64,000 bases of DNA. Source: Lolium rigidum. Taxonomy: Eukaryota; Streptophyta; Magnoliopsida; Poales; Poaceae. Shown here one piece after another: positions 47,354-57,643 of the stretch. Location: assembly GCF_022539505.1 (NCBI RefSeq), contig NC_061510.1, positions 224,586,043 to 224,650,042 of the forward strand. Direction: 5' to 3'. The notes beneath the pieces were generated by a model. It was not told the origin of the DNA, did not search any database, and was given only the letters and a program-made list of their open reading frames with translations. Made by a program: the position numbers and the translations under genes. Numbering within the stretch: position 1 is the stretch's first letter; each line of letters starts with the position of its first letter.

Positions 47354-49570
47354 AAACTAAACTTCGTCCTCGAAGTTTGATCTCTCTCACATTTTCGGAG
47401 TGTGAATCTGACTTGTGCAGACTACGACCTTTCTCGAACTCCGTATTGTTCTTACTGGATATAATTGAATACATCCCTTATCCAGATTCTTCCTGGAATC
47501 CATTAGTATCAGTCTCTGAACATTATTTCTTACTCCAGTTCTATGATTTTTCTCTGGAATCTAATAATACTTGTCTCTGAACCATGGCTTCTAACTTTAA
47601 TTATTTGATTTCTTTTAATATCATAATCTTATTTCCTTTCTCATTGAAGATTCAAGGATTGGGATTTCTTCTTGTCCTGGCAGTCTTTATTGAGGACTAA
47701 TTGGATAACATTCTCCTATTTGATAAAATAGGTCTTTGTTTTTCCCTTACTACCAAACTTCAATATTGGTACTTAGTAAGGTACTTACTATGGGAATGAT
47801 CATGATGGTTTATTTCCCTAAGAATGGGTTAGACTCATTTAGTCCATCCAATCATGGTTTAGAGGTGATACCTAAAACTATTTTGGTTATTTAGGTTCCA
47901 TGAAAGGAATCATTCTATTAGTCTTTGGTATTGATGTGTTCAATCTTCTTCGATCTTTGGCCATCTAGAGCTTTATTTGGTCTTTGGTATTTTCTTCGTC
48001 CAACTTCATTAAACTTAGCTGACTTGAGCTATCGTACTTCTGAGTAAATATTACTCACTTGCTCAAGTTATAATCCACTTCTTACTTCCTCGAGGTATGA
48101 ACCTCGGCTTCTGGTCTGACATCCTTCTGAAAGTAGTGTTCATTAATCTTATGAAAATAAGATCGAACTTCCTCTCAGTTCAAGCCTTCTTCAACTATCT
48201 TGCTCAAAATATTAAGTTATTGTACATCCAACTCAATGTTTACTCTACCCCTTAGAGTTTTCTTATGGTCTTCAATTCCTTTTCTTCCAACTAGTAGACT
48301 ATGGTTGGAATATTGGTCTGGTTCTAACTTATGGGCTTTACTTCTTCTAAGGTCCCGCGAAGAATGTTTGTGGTGTATCCACTCAATTGTGGACATCCAA
48401 TGTGAATCCTTCGACTAAATGTTTATGGATCTAGCTATTTGGCTGACAAGAGTTTTATTTGTTCACAAACTTTTGTTACAACTAATTAAATCGTGGACTA
48501 TTTGTAATACCAACTGATACAAGCTGTGGTTATTATACCAACTGTGGCTATTTGATATCTAAAAATGGATTCTATTATAGGTTCTGATCAACTGGACGAG
48601 ACATCTTTTGCTTTATCTCGCAGTATTGATCATATACCAATTGTGGTCTTCTGATACCAATTACGGTCTTCTTATAACTGCTATGGTTTCATATATCATC
48701 TTTCCTTCAGTCAGGGTTTATTTTGCAAGAAAACCACTAGCTGACGCTATGATTATAGTATCCTAAGTGATTTCCCATGCATTCCCTCTTCTATGTTGAC
48801 TATGGATCTGCTTCTACTACTCCACAGTCATCATATTTCTCACCTTCATGCTTCCTATGTACTAAAGTACTCCTCTGTTGAGGTAAAGCATGAGTTTTGG
48901 TTGGTACTTCCTTCTGAGTATTGTGGTTGCTTCCCACAACTTTGTTTCCTTTATCTGATGAACCTTCATCTTGTCTTCAAAATATACAGAATTCGTCACT
49001 TCCTCACACGAATACTATTACCCTCTAGATCTATAGCATCAAGTAAGAACTTGATATTGCAACATGCATTTGCATACCAAAGTCAAACTTCATGTATGGA
49101 TCTAGTCAAACAATGAAAATCCAATAAAATCCAAGAAGATTCAGCTTTGTGTTTATAATACACACCATCATAAGCCTGCATATAATAGTTGAGTAAGACA
49201 TCTCTAAACATCAGGCTGAGATGTGTAGTATAGAACACCACATAATAATATATTTATATCGTGATACTTAGCACGAATATAGGGAATTCTACTATTTGTC
49301 TCAACCTTTACCTTAATTGCACATTTACAATGAGATAAACTTGAAACAAAGTGGTCTAAGATAGTTGTGGTTAACCTAATTTTCTTTGGAAGTACTAACT
49401 TAGTATTATACCATCTATAAGTGATATTGAGGACTATTTTGTATGATACCACTAGTCCTAATATAACTACTCTGAATACATATTTATTAGGATATAGTTC
49501 CTATACTTCCAAGTGTTTCTATCATAAGACTATGGTCATGATGTGCTTGGCACACTTCCCATGGCTTTGG
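47354..49570 (-). other. LARD2 interior, non-coding
   Basis: AT-rich sequence without a gag or pol frame. Repeated words such as ACCAACTGTGG/ACCAATTGTGG near 48500-48670 suggest internal duplication. Nothing else is recognised. Confidence 0.55.
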
Positions 49571-49670
49571 NNNNNNNNNNNNNNNNNNNNNNNNNNNNNN
49601 NNNNNNNNNNNNNNNNNNNNNNNNNNNNNNNNNNNNNNNNNNNNNNNNNNNNNNNNNNNNNNNNNNNNNN
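49571..49670. other. Assembly gap (100 N)
   Basis: Exactly 100 unknown bases, the conventional size for a gap of unknown length. On its left is the LARD2 interior. On its right, after 53 bp of unassigned sequence, the G3 LTR starts in the middle. Confidence 0.99.
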
Positions 49671-49723
49671 TACAAGAGCAGCACCCTGCAAAATTTCTTT
49701 AGTTCTTAATGTTTTCAATTATA

Positions 49724-50236
49724 ATCTCACTATACTCATCATGATATGTATGTGCATTGTCATGCTCTCTTTATTTGTCAATTGCCCAACTGTAATTTGT
49801 TCACCCAACATGTTGTTCGTCTTATGGGAGAGACACCTCTAGTGAACTGTGGACCCCGGTCCAATTCTCTTTACTGAAATACAAATCTACTGCAATACTT
49901 GTTTTACTGTTTTCTCTGCAAACAATCATCTTCCACACAATACGGTTAATCCTTTGTTACAGCAAGCCGGTGAGATTGACAACCTCACTGTTTCGTTGGG
50001 GCAAAGTACTTTGGTTGTGTTGTGCAGGTTCCACGTTGGCGCCGGAATCCCTGGTGTTGCGCCGCACTGCATCTCGTCGCCATCAACCTTCAACGTGCCT
50101 CTTGACTCCTACTGGTCCGATTAAACCTTGGTTTCTTACTGAGGGAAACTTGCCGCTGTGCGCATCACACCTTCCTCTTGGGGTTCCCAACGGACGCGTG
50201 TCGAACGAAAAGACAATACGTCAACCACGCGCATCA
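49724..50236 (+). repeat. 5' LTR of G3, truncated
   Basis: It matches the last 520 bp of the 3' LTR (54837-55356) and ends CGCGCATCA. All five ACTG words here correspond to ACTCG in the 3' LTR. The first 1.1 kb are missing at the assembly gap. Confidence 0.85.
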
Positions 50237-50246
50237 AGCAAATTTA

Positions 50247-50264
50247 CGGCGCCGTTGCTGGGGA
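50247..50264 (+). other. G3 primer-binding site
   Basis: GGCGCCGTTGCTGGGGA lies about 10 bp inside the LTR end. It fits the tRNA-Asp-type primer site (TGGCGCCGTTGCCGGGGA) used by many Triticeae Gypsy families, with two mismatches. Confidence 0.65.
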
Positions 50265-50471
50265 GATCAAGACACGCCGCAAGGGGAGTCTCCACTTCTC
50301 AATCTCTTTACTTTGTTTTTGTCTTGCTTAGTTTTATTTACTACTTTGTTTGCTGCACTAAATCAAAATACAAAAAAATTAGTTGCTAGTTTTACTTTAT
50401 TTGCTATCTTGTTTGCTATATCGAAAACACAAAAAAATTAGTTTACTAGCATTTACTTTACTTATTTCATC

Positions 50472-51116
50472 ATGTTTACTTTTAATTTTACCACAAAGAA
50501 CATACCGGTAGGACGTGGGTCTATAGTTGGGAGAAATAATATAGAAGAATTCTTCAACCATGTTAGTACCATTGAAAATTTTGAAGATAGACACTTGGTA
50601 GACCTTGCGCCTACTTATGAAATTGCTGCTGCGCATTTAGTTCGCTTGTTGGAAACTAAATTTGTTAATCTTAATCCTATAATCCAACACATGTTTTTCA
50701 CACTTGGTGATATGGAAGAAGGGGAAAAGAAAGATTTTGTTTTAGAAACCCTTCTTAGAGAATTTGGTGGTCTAGCAAGAGAAGCTAGAAAGGTCTTTGC
50801 TAAATTTAATATGCTTGGTTCTCCTACTAATTTTGTTAGTCTCCTTGAAAAGATGGATATGGATAGAATAAGATACACTAATAATATTGATGATGGTGGG
50901 GAGATCAAAGCACCAATACCATGTAAGCTCCTAGCTATGAATGATGCGCTAGAAAATAACTATGCTTGGCTTGTTCCCGAAAATTTGTTTGATGAGAGTA
51001 GCACGCCTAAAACTAATGAAAAGGGAGATGCTAAAACTTATGTATCTAATATACTATGCCTGGTTGAGAAAACTCCGCACCCCGCTGTAGAAGTACCACC
51101 CTTCGATAATACTTGA
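50472..51116 (+). CDS. Single ORF of G3, unknown function
   Basis: 214 residues, intact, from the first ATG after the primer site to TGA. The N-terminus (MFTFNFTTKNIPVGRGSIVG) is followed by a largely helical, acidic-to-neutral protein with segments such as EEGEKKDFVLETLLREFGGL. I see no zinc knuckle, protease motif or transmembrane segment. It occupies the gag position but does not resemble the capsid domains I know; it may be a diverged or reduced Gag, or an element-specific protein. The intact frame in an otherwise non-coding element suggests selection or recent activity. No copy of it is visible for G1, whose 5' half is outside the window. Confidence 0.6.
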   Translation: MFTFNFTTKNIPVGRGSIVGRNNIEEFFNHVSTIENFEDRHLVDLAPTYEIAAAHLVRLLETKFVNLNPIIQHMFFTLGDMEEGEKKDFVLETLLREFGGLAREARKVFAKFNMLGSPTNFVSLLEKMDMDRIRYTNNIDDGGEIKAPIPCKLLAMNDALENNYAWLVPENLFDESSTPKTNEKGDAKTYVSNILCLVEKTPHPAVEVPPFDNT

Positions 51117-51125
51117 TACACACTT

Positions 51126-51182
51126 TACGCGCCTAGCCGAAAGGCGTTAAAGAAAAGCGCTTATGGGAGACAACCCATGTTT
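51126..51182 (+). other. Two hairpins just after the G3 ORF
   Basis: CGCC-TAGCCGAAA-GGCG and then ATGGG-AGACAA-CCCAT can each form a small stem-loop 10-65 nt after the stop codon. The second lies in the phrase GCGCTTATGGGAGACAACCC, which I associate with the same position in other Triticeae Gypsy elements. A packaging, dimerisation or 3'-end role is conceivable. Confidence 0.4.
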
Positions 51183-51751
51183 TTACCTACAGTACTTTGT
51201 TTTTATTTTGTGTCTTGGAAGTTGTTTACTACTGTAGCAACCTCTCCTTATCTTAGTTTTGTGTTTTGTTGTGCCAAGTTAAGCCGTTGATAGAAAAGTA
51301 AGTACTAGATTTGGATTACTGCGCAGTTCCAGATTTCTTTGCTGTCACGAATCTGGGTCTATCTCCCTGTAGGTAGCTCAGAAAATTATGCCAATTTACG
51401 TGAGTGATCCTCAGATATGTACGCAACTTTCATTCAATTTGAGCATTTTCATTTGAGCAAGTCTGGTGCCATTTTAAAATTCGTCAATACGAACTGTTCC
51501 GTTTTGACAGATTATGCCTTTTATTTCGCATTGCCTCTTTCGCTATGTTGGATGAATTTCTTTGATCCACTAATGTCCAGTAGCATTATGCAATGTCCAG
51601 AAGTGTTAAGAATGATTGTGTCACCTCTGAATATGTCAATTTATATTGTGCACTAACCCTCTAATGAGTTGTTTCGAGTTTGGTGTGGAGGAAGTTTTCA
51701 AGGATCAAGAGAGGAGTATGATGCAACATGATCAAGGAGAGTGAAAGCTCT

Positions 51752-51837
51752 AAGCTTGGGGATGCACCCGGTGGTTCACCCCTGCATATATCAAGAAGAC
51801 TCAAGCGTCTAAGCTTGGGGATGCCCAAGGCATCCCC
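51752..51837 (+). other. Two internal polypurine-tract copies of G3, one in a perfect hairpin
   Basis: AAGCTTGGGGATGC occurs at 51752-51765 and 51811-51824, identical to the terminal tract at 53712-53725. The second forms the start of a perfect stem-loop at 51817-51837: nine pairs GGGGATGCC/GGCATCCCC around CAA. Confidence 0.7.
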
Positions 51838-53711
51838 TTCTTCATCGACAACATTATCGGGTTCCTCCCCTGAAACTATATTTTTATTCCATCACATCTT
51901 ATGTGCTTTTTCTTGGAGCGTCGGTTTGTTTTTGTTTTTGTTTTGTTTGAATAAAATGGATCCTAGCATTCACTTTATGGGAGAGATGCACGCTCCGCTG
52001 TAGCATATGGACAAGTATGTCCTTGGTTTCTACTCATAGTATTCATGGCGAAGTTTCTCCTTCGTTAAATTGTTATATGGTTGGAATTGGAAAATGATAC
52101 ATGTAGTAATTGCTATAAATGTCTTGGGTAATGTGATACTTGGAAATTGTTGTGCTCATGTTTAAACTCTTGCATCATATGCTTTGCACCCATTAATGAA
52201 GAAATACATAGAGCATGCTAAAATTTGGTTTGCATATTTGGTTTCTCTAAGGTCTAGATAATTTCTAGTATTGAGTTTGAACAACAAGGAAGACGGTGTA
52301 GAGTCTTATAATGTTTTCAATATGTCTTTTATGTGAGTTTTGTTGCACCGGTTCATCCTTGTGTTTGTTTCAAATAAGCCTTGCTAGCCTAAACCTTGTA
52401 TCGAGAGGGAATACTTCTCATGCATCCAAAATACTTGAGCCAACCACTATGCCATTTGTGTCCACCATACCTACCTATACTACATGGTATTTTCCCGCCA
52501 TTCCAAAGTAAATTGCTTGAGTGCTACCTTTAAAATTCCATCATTCACCTTTGCAATATATAGCTCATGGGACAAATAGCTTAAAAACTATTGTGGTATT
52601 GAATATGTAATTATGCACTTTATCTCTTATTAAGTTGCTTGTTGTGCGATAACCATGTTCACTTGGGGAACGCCATCAACTCATTGTTGAATTTCATGTG
52701 AGTTGCTATGCATGTTCGTTTTGTCGGAAGTAAGGGCGATCTACACTGAGTTGAATGGTTTGAGCATGCATATTGTGAGAGAAGAACATTGGGCCGCTAA
52801 CTAAAGCCATGATCCATGGTGGAAGTTTCAGTTTTGGACAAATATCCTCAAGTCTCTAATGAGAAAAGAATTAATTGTTGTCAAATGCTTAAAGCATTAA
52901 AAGAGGAGTCCATTATCTCGTTGTCTATGTTGTCCCGGTATGGATGTCTAAGTTGAGAATAATCAAAAGCGAGAAATCCAAATGCGAGCTTTCTCCTTAG
53001 ACCTTTGTACAGGCGGCATAGAGATACCCCTTTGTGAAACTTGGTTAAAGCATATGTATTGCGGTGATAATCCGAGTAGTCCAAGCTAATTAGGACAAGG
53101 TGCGGGCACTATTGGTACACTATGCATGAGGCTTGCAACTTATAAGATATAATTTACATGATGCATATGCTTTATTACTACCGTTGACAAAATTGTTTCA
53201 TGTTTTCAAAATGAAAGCTCTAGCACAAATATAGCAATCGATGCTTTTCCTCTATGAGGACCATTCTTTTACTTTCAATGTTGAGTCGAGTTCACCTATT
53301 TCTCTCCACCTCAAGAAGCAAACACTTGTGTGAACTGTGCATTGATTCCTACATACTTGCTTATTGCACTTATTATATTACTCTATGTTGACAATATCCA
53401 TGAGATATACATGTTACAAGTTGAAAGCAACCGCTGAAACTTAATCTTCTTTTGTGTTGCTTCAATACCTTTACTTTGAATTATTGCTTTATGAGTTAAC
53501 TCTTATGCAAGACTTATTGATGCTTGTCTTGAAGTGCTATTCATGAAAAGTCTTTACTTTATGATTCACTTGTTTACTCATGTCATACATATTGTTTTGA
53601 TCGCTGCATTCACTACATATGCTTTACAAATAGTATGATCAAGATTATGATGGCATGTCACTCCGAAATTATCCGTGTTATCGTTTTACCTGCTCGGGAC
53701 GAGCGAGAACT
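51838..53711 (+). other. Non-coding 3' internal region of G3
   Basis: 51960-53711 is nearly identical to 1-1734 of G1, including a chance 66-codon frame conserved in both. No gene is seen. Confidence 0.7.
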
Positions 53712-53725
53712 AAGCTTGGGGATGC
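53712..53725 (+). other. Terminal polypurine tract of G3
   Basis: AAGCTTGGGGATGC directly abuts the 3' LTR start. Confidence 0.8.
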
Positions 53726-55356
53726 TGATACGTCTCCGACGTATCGATAATTTCTTATGTTCCATGCCACATTATTGATGTTATCTACATGTTTTATGCA
53801 CACTTTATGTCATATTCGTGCATTTTACGGAACTAACCTATTAACAAGATGCCGAAGTGCCGATTCTTTGTTTTCATCGCTGTTTTTGGTTTCGAGAAAT
53901 CCTAGTAAGGAAATATTCTCGGAATTGGACGAAATCAAAGCCCGGGGGCCTATTTTTCCACGAAGCTTCCGGAAGTCCGAAGGAGAGACGAAGAGGGGCC
54001 ACGAGGGGGCCACACCCTAGGGCGGCGCGGCCCCCCCTTGGCCGCGCGGCCCTGTGGGGTGGGGCCCTCGTGCCGCCCTCTTGACCTACCCTTCCGCCTA
54101 CTTAAAGCCTCGGTGACGAAACCCCCAGTACCGAGAGCCACGATACGGAAAACCTTCCGGAGACGCCGTCGCCGCCGATCCCATCTCGGGGGATCCGGGA
54201 GATCGCCTCCCGGCACCCTGCCGGGAGAGGGGAATCATCTCCCGGAGGACTCTACGCCGCCATGGTCGCCTCCGGTGTGATGTGTGAGTAGTCTACCCCT
54301 GGACTATGGGTCCATAGCGGTAGCTAGATGGTTGTCTTCTCCCCATTGTGCTATCATTGTCGGATCTTGTGAGCTGCCTATCATGATCAAGATCATCTAT
54401 CCGTAATTCTATATGTTGCGTTTGTTGGGATCCAATGAATAGAGAATACTTGTTATGTTGATTATCAAAGTTATGCTTATGTGTTGTTTATGATCTTGCA
54501 TGCTCTCCGTTACTAGTAGATGCTCGCGGCCAAGTAGATGCTTGTAACTCCAAGAGGGAGTACTTATGCTCGATAGTGGATTCATGCCTGCATTGACACC
54601 AGGACGAGTGACGGAAAGTTCTAAGGTTGTGTTGTCTTTGTTGCCACTAGGGATAAAACATTGATGCTATGTCTAAGGATGTAGTTGTTGATTACATTAG
54701 GCACCATACTTAATGCAATTGTCTGTTGCTTGCAACTTAATACTGGAGGGGGTTCGGATGATAACCTGAAGGTGGACTTTTTAGGCATAGATGCGGTTGG
54801 ATGGCGGTCTATGTACTTTGTCGTAATGCCCAATTAAATCTCACTATACTCATCATGATATGTATGTGCATTGTCATGCTCTCTTTATTTGTCAATTGCC
54901 CAACTGTAATTTGTTCACCCAACATGCTTGTTCGTCTTATGGGAGAGACACCTCTAGTGAACTGTGGACCCCGGTCCAATTCTCTTTACTCGAAATACAA
55001 ATCTACTCGCAATACTTGTTTTACTCGTTTTCTCTGCAAACAATCATCTTCCACACAATACGGTTAATCCTTTGTTACAGCAAGCCGGTGAGATTGACAA
55101 CCTCACTCGTTTCGTTGGGGCAAAGTACTTTGGTTGTGTTGTGCGGGTTCCACGTTGGCGCCGGAATCCCCGGTGTTGCGCCGCACTCGCATCTCGTCGC
55201 CATCAACCTTCAACGTGCCTCTTGACTCCTACTGGTCCGATTAAACCTTGGTTTCTTACTGAGGGAAACTTGCCGCTGTGCGCATCACACCTTCCTCTTG
55301 GGGTTCCCAACGGACGCGTGTCGAACGAAAAGACAATACGTCAACCACGCGCATCA
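53726..55356 (+). repeat. 3' LTR of G3
   Basis: 1,631 bp, from TGATACGTCTCC to CGCGCATCA. The U3 palindrome is at 54005-54067. Repeated CTCG/CGAG words stand where the truncated 5' LTR has CTG/CAG. Confidence 0.9.
54005..54106 (+). promoter_or_regulatory. G3 LTR promoter: GC palindrome plus TATA-like box
   Basis: The inverted repeat GGCCACACCCTAGGGC...GGCCCTGTGGGGTGG surrounds GGCGCGGCC and GGCCGCGCGG. CTACTTAAAG (54097-54106) lies about 30 bp downstream at the same spacing as the G1 TATA box. Confidence 0.6.
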
Positions 55357-55890
55357 ATATCACGGAGAGGGGCCGGAGTATATCTCTCCTTCATTAGGAT
55401 GGATAAATACCACTCTTGATCCATGAGCCTCAACTAATACTTTCATAGTACACAAATTCACCTTTATAGTCACCCTGTTACGGTGTGATGTTTGATGTCA
55501 TCAAAGTACTCTTTCGGTGTTAGTGATTGACATGATCTCATGGTCTAAGGAATAGAGCTACTTCGTATGTGTTTGATATAACAATATAAACTTAATGAAT
55601 TGATCGTATTTCTATACCTTCTTGGGTGTGTGTTCATCACATCATTCTTCTAATGACATGACCTTATTGTTAACAACATTCAGCGACCGTGATCAATAAA
55701 TCTTGATCATCAGTTAATCAATGGGCTAGTTAAATTAGAGACTTTAAGAGAAACTCTTGCTTATTTATTAAACCCACAAGCATTAACATTTCCGCTTAAT
55801 AAAATTTTAGCATGAGAAATGAACATCTATTATAAATATGGAATAAGATAATAACCATTTTATTATTGCCTCTCGGGCATATCCCTTTAG
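55357..55890 (-). repeat. Copia LTR fragment
   Basis: On the minus strand the sequence reads AAGGGATATGCCCGAGAGGC and then AATAATAAAATGG, the start of an Angela-like Copia LTR. Phrases such as ATCATGGTCTAAGG and CAATGGGCTAGTT are shared with the LTR at 37850-39017, so it is the same or a sister family. It is cut on the left by G3 and on the right abuts the CACTA remnant. Confidence 0.65.
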
Positions 55891-55893
55891 GAT

Positions 55894-57643
55894 GTGAAGT
55901 CTCCTGACTGTCACGTAATGATGACGCGGGTACTTTTGGTTGTAATCCAAGGGATAATAGACAAGCACGTCCGTGAAACGCTTGTTGGACTTTGTAACTT
56001 CTCTGATGTCGTCTCTCAAAAGTCGACCATCTTGAAGAAACTCGCAAGGCTACATGAAGAGATCATTGTGATACTATGCGATCTTCAAATTTACTTCCCG
56101 GCCGCATTCTTTGATATTATGGTGCGTCTATTGGTCCACAGCGTGGATGACTATTGGTCCACAACGTGGATGATATCATCCATCTCGGGACGACATTCCT
56201 ACGGATGAATGATGTCATCAAATGATACTTTTGTAACAGGCCCGTCCAGATGGAATAATCGTCCAAGGCTTTCTGACCGAAGAATTCGCCTCTTTCTGCA
56301 CGAACTATCTAGACGTAGAGAACCCTATTAGTTTGCCCGGCAACAAGTAACTTGGCAGGCTTGATGGAGTAGGCCACAAAAATGCACGAATTCTTCGAAA
56401 TACCGTCTTGATCAACGAATAAAATATAAGGGACCCTGCCAATGAACATTTGTGTCCTCATAACGAAGTTACATGGACAATTTCAGTTCCCGTACCTGTA
56501 CAATATTAAAGATATGAAGAAGAATATGGTAAACACCTACGCCCTCGGCAAGTTCAGCAAACACTTGAGCGCGTGGAAAACTAGGGTAAGGAAGATAATT
56601 GATGAAGCACCAGTTTCGATGAGATCCACCACACCTATCCGATAATTGTAGAAGTGGACTTTACGATGTTCAAGGCCACCTGCAGACTACCAGCAACCAA
56701 GGCGCATCGATAGAGGGGGAAGGATACGTGGGCCAAGAACATACATAACCAAAAACTCAGAAGTTGTGCTTACCATGGAAAGTTTTGCATTTGGGAAAAG
56801 GAGGATGCTCTCCTTAGACACAAGAACAAAGAAAACCCCTAGGACAAGTTCACCGACCCACCGGCACGAAACTATCAGGGCCCGATACCATGTTGACCCC
56901 ATCACCAAGGATCTTGTCACGCACTCGAAGGTGAAGGATGTTGAGGCAACACTGGTAAGGAATGTACCAACTTAATTAGCTTATGCTCAAGTTGATTACA
57001 TTCTAGCAATCACATTTATAAATGGTTCAAGTTTCTTTTGCAGCAAGAAGAAACTGCTCGTGAATCTCAAAGCTCCTTCCAGGGGTCGACGAAGGCCCCA
57101 TGGGACAAACCTTTTACCAGGGCGCTGAACAAGGCCATGAATAATACGTTAACACAGAAGTCGGCACATGGCGTGTGGTTGTCGCCAGCGTCGTTCACAG
57201 ATGGGATTGATATTATCATGAGGACACGATGGTGTGAAAGGAAGAGGCTCGAGCAACTTGATATCAGGCAGGAATTGGCGATTGTCAAAGAAAACATCCA
57301 TGTAGTAGTCGAAGACCAGGTGGTAAATACGCTCAACGCCATCACGCCTACCTTGATGTAGTCGATCTCAAAGTGGATCATAGGAGGTCGACAAGGGTTG
57401 GTTCCCATGATCAGCTTATGCGCCAGCAACTCAAACAATGTGGCTCGTATATGTAGGCTAATGCACCTATTATGGAGAATCCAACCATCAACAATGCACC
57501 TGGTATGGAGGATTGGTATGCCGTCATGGTGCCTCGTAGTGGCCCCTCCATCTCTGGCACACCATCCGCGATGCATCGATATTAGCCGAATTTGATGCCT
57601 ACATGTATTTGTAGGGCAACGAGGTTCCATACACCCTCCTGCA
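55894..57643 (+). pseudogene. CACTA (En/Spm) transposase remnant
   Basis: The first block (55894-56200) reads KSPDCHVMMTRVLLVVIQGI...VRETLVGLCNFSDVVSQK...FPAAFFDIMVRLLVH, which matches the DUF4218 domain downstream of the TNP2 transposase core in plant CACTA elements. Further blocks (for example 57038-57360) fit the Gln/Glu-rich C-terminal region of En/Spm-type proteins only loosely. There are many stops and frameshifts. The catalytic core is not present. The remnant is interrupted by a LINE at 57643 and resumes at 60659. Confidence 0.65.

Larger units (their letters stand above)
40678..49570 (-). mobile_element. LARD2: second giant-LTR element, truncated at the gap
   Basis: Minus strand. 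The LTR runs from TGTAATATCC (47340) to GGGTCACCACA (40678). The interior from 47341 to the gap at 49571 has no gag or pol frame. The polypurine tract at the LTR edge fixes orientation. The 5' LTR and primer site are missing at the gap, where a different element (G3) follows. A possible left target copy is CGGTG (40673-40677). Confidence 0.75.
49724..55356 (+). mobile_element. Non-autonomous Gypsy-type LTR element G3
   Basis: It has a 5'-truncated 5' LTR, a primer site, one ORF of 214 codons, two hairpins, two internal polypurine-tract copies, a non-coding 3' region shared with G1, the terminal polypurine tract and a complete 3' LTR. No protease, reverse transcriptase or integrase is present in the 3.5-kb interior, so it must be moved by proteins of another element. 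The 5-bp sequence after the 3' LTR is ATATC (55357-55361); the matching left copy is lost at the gap. Confidence 0.85.
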
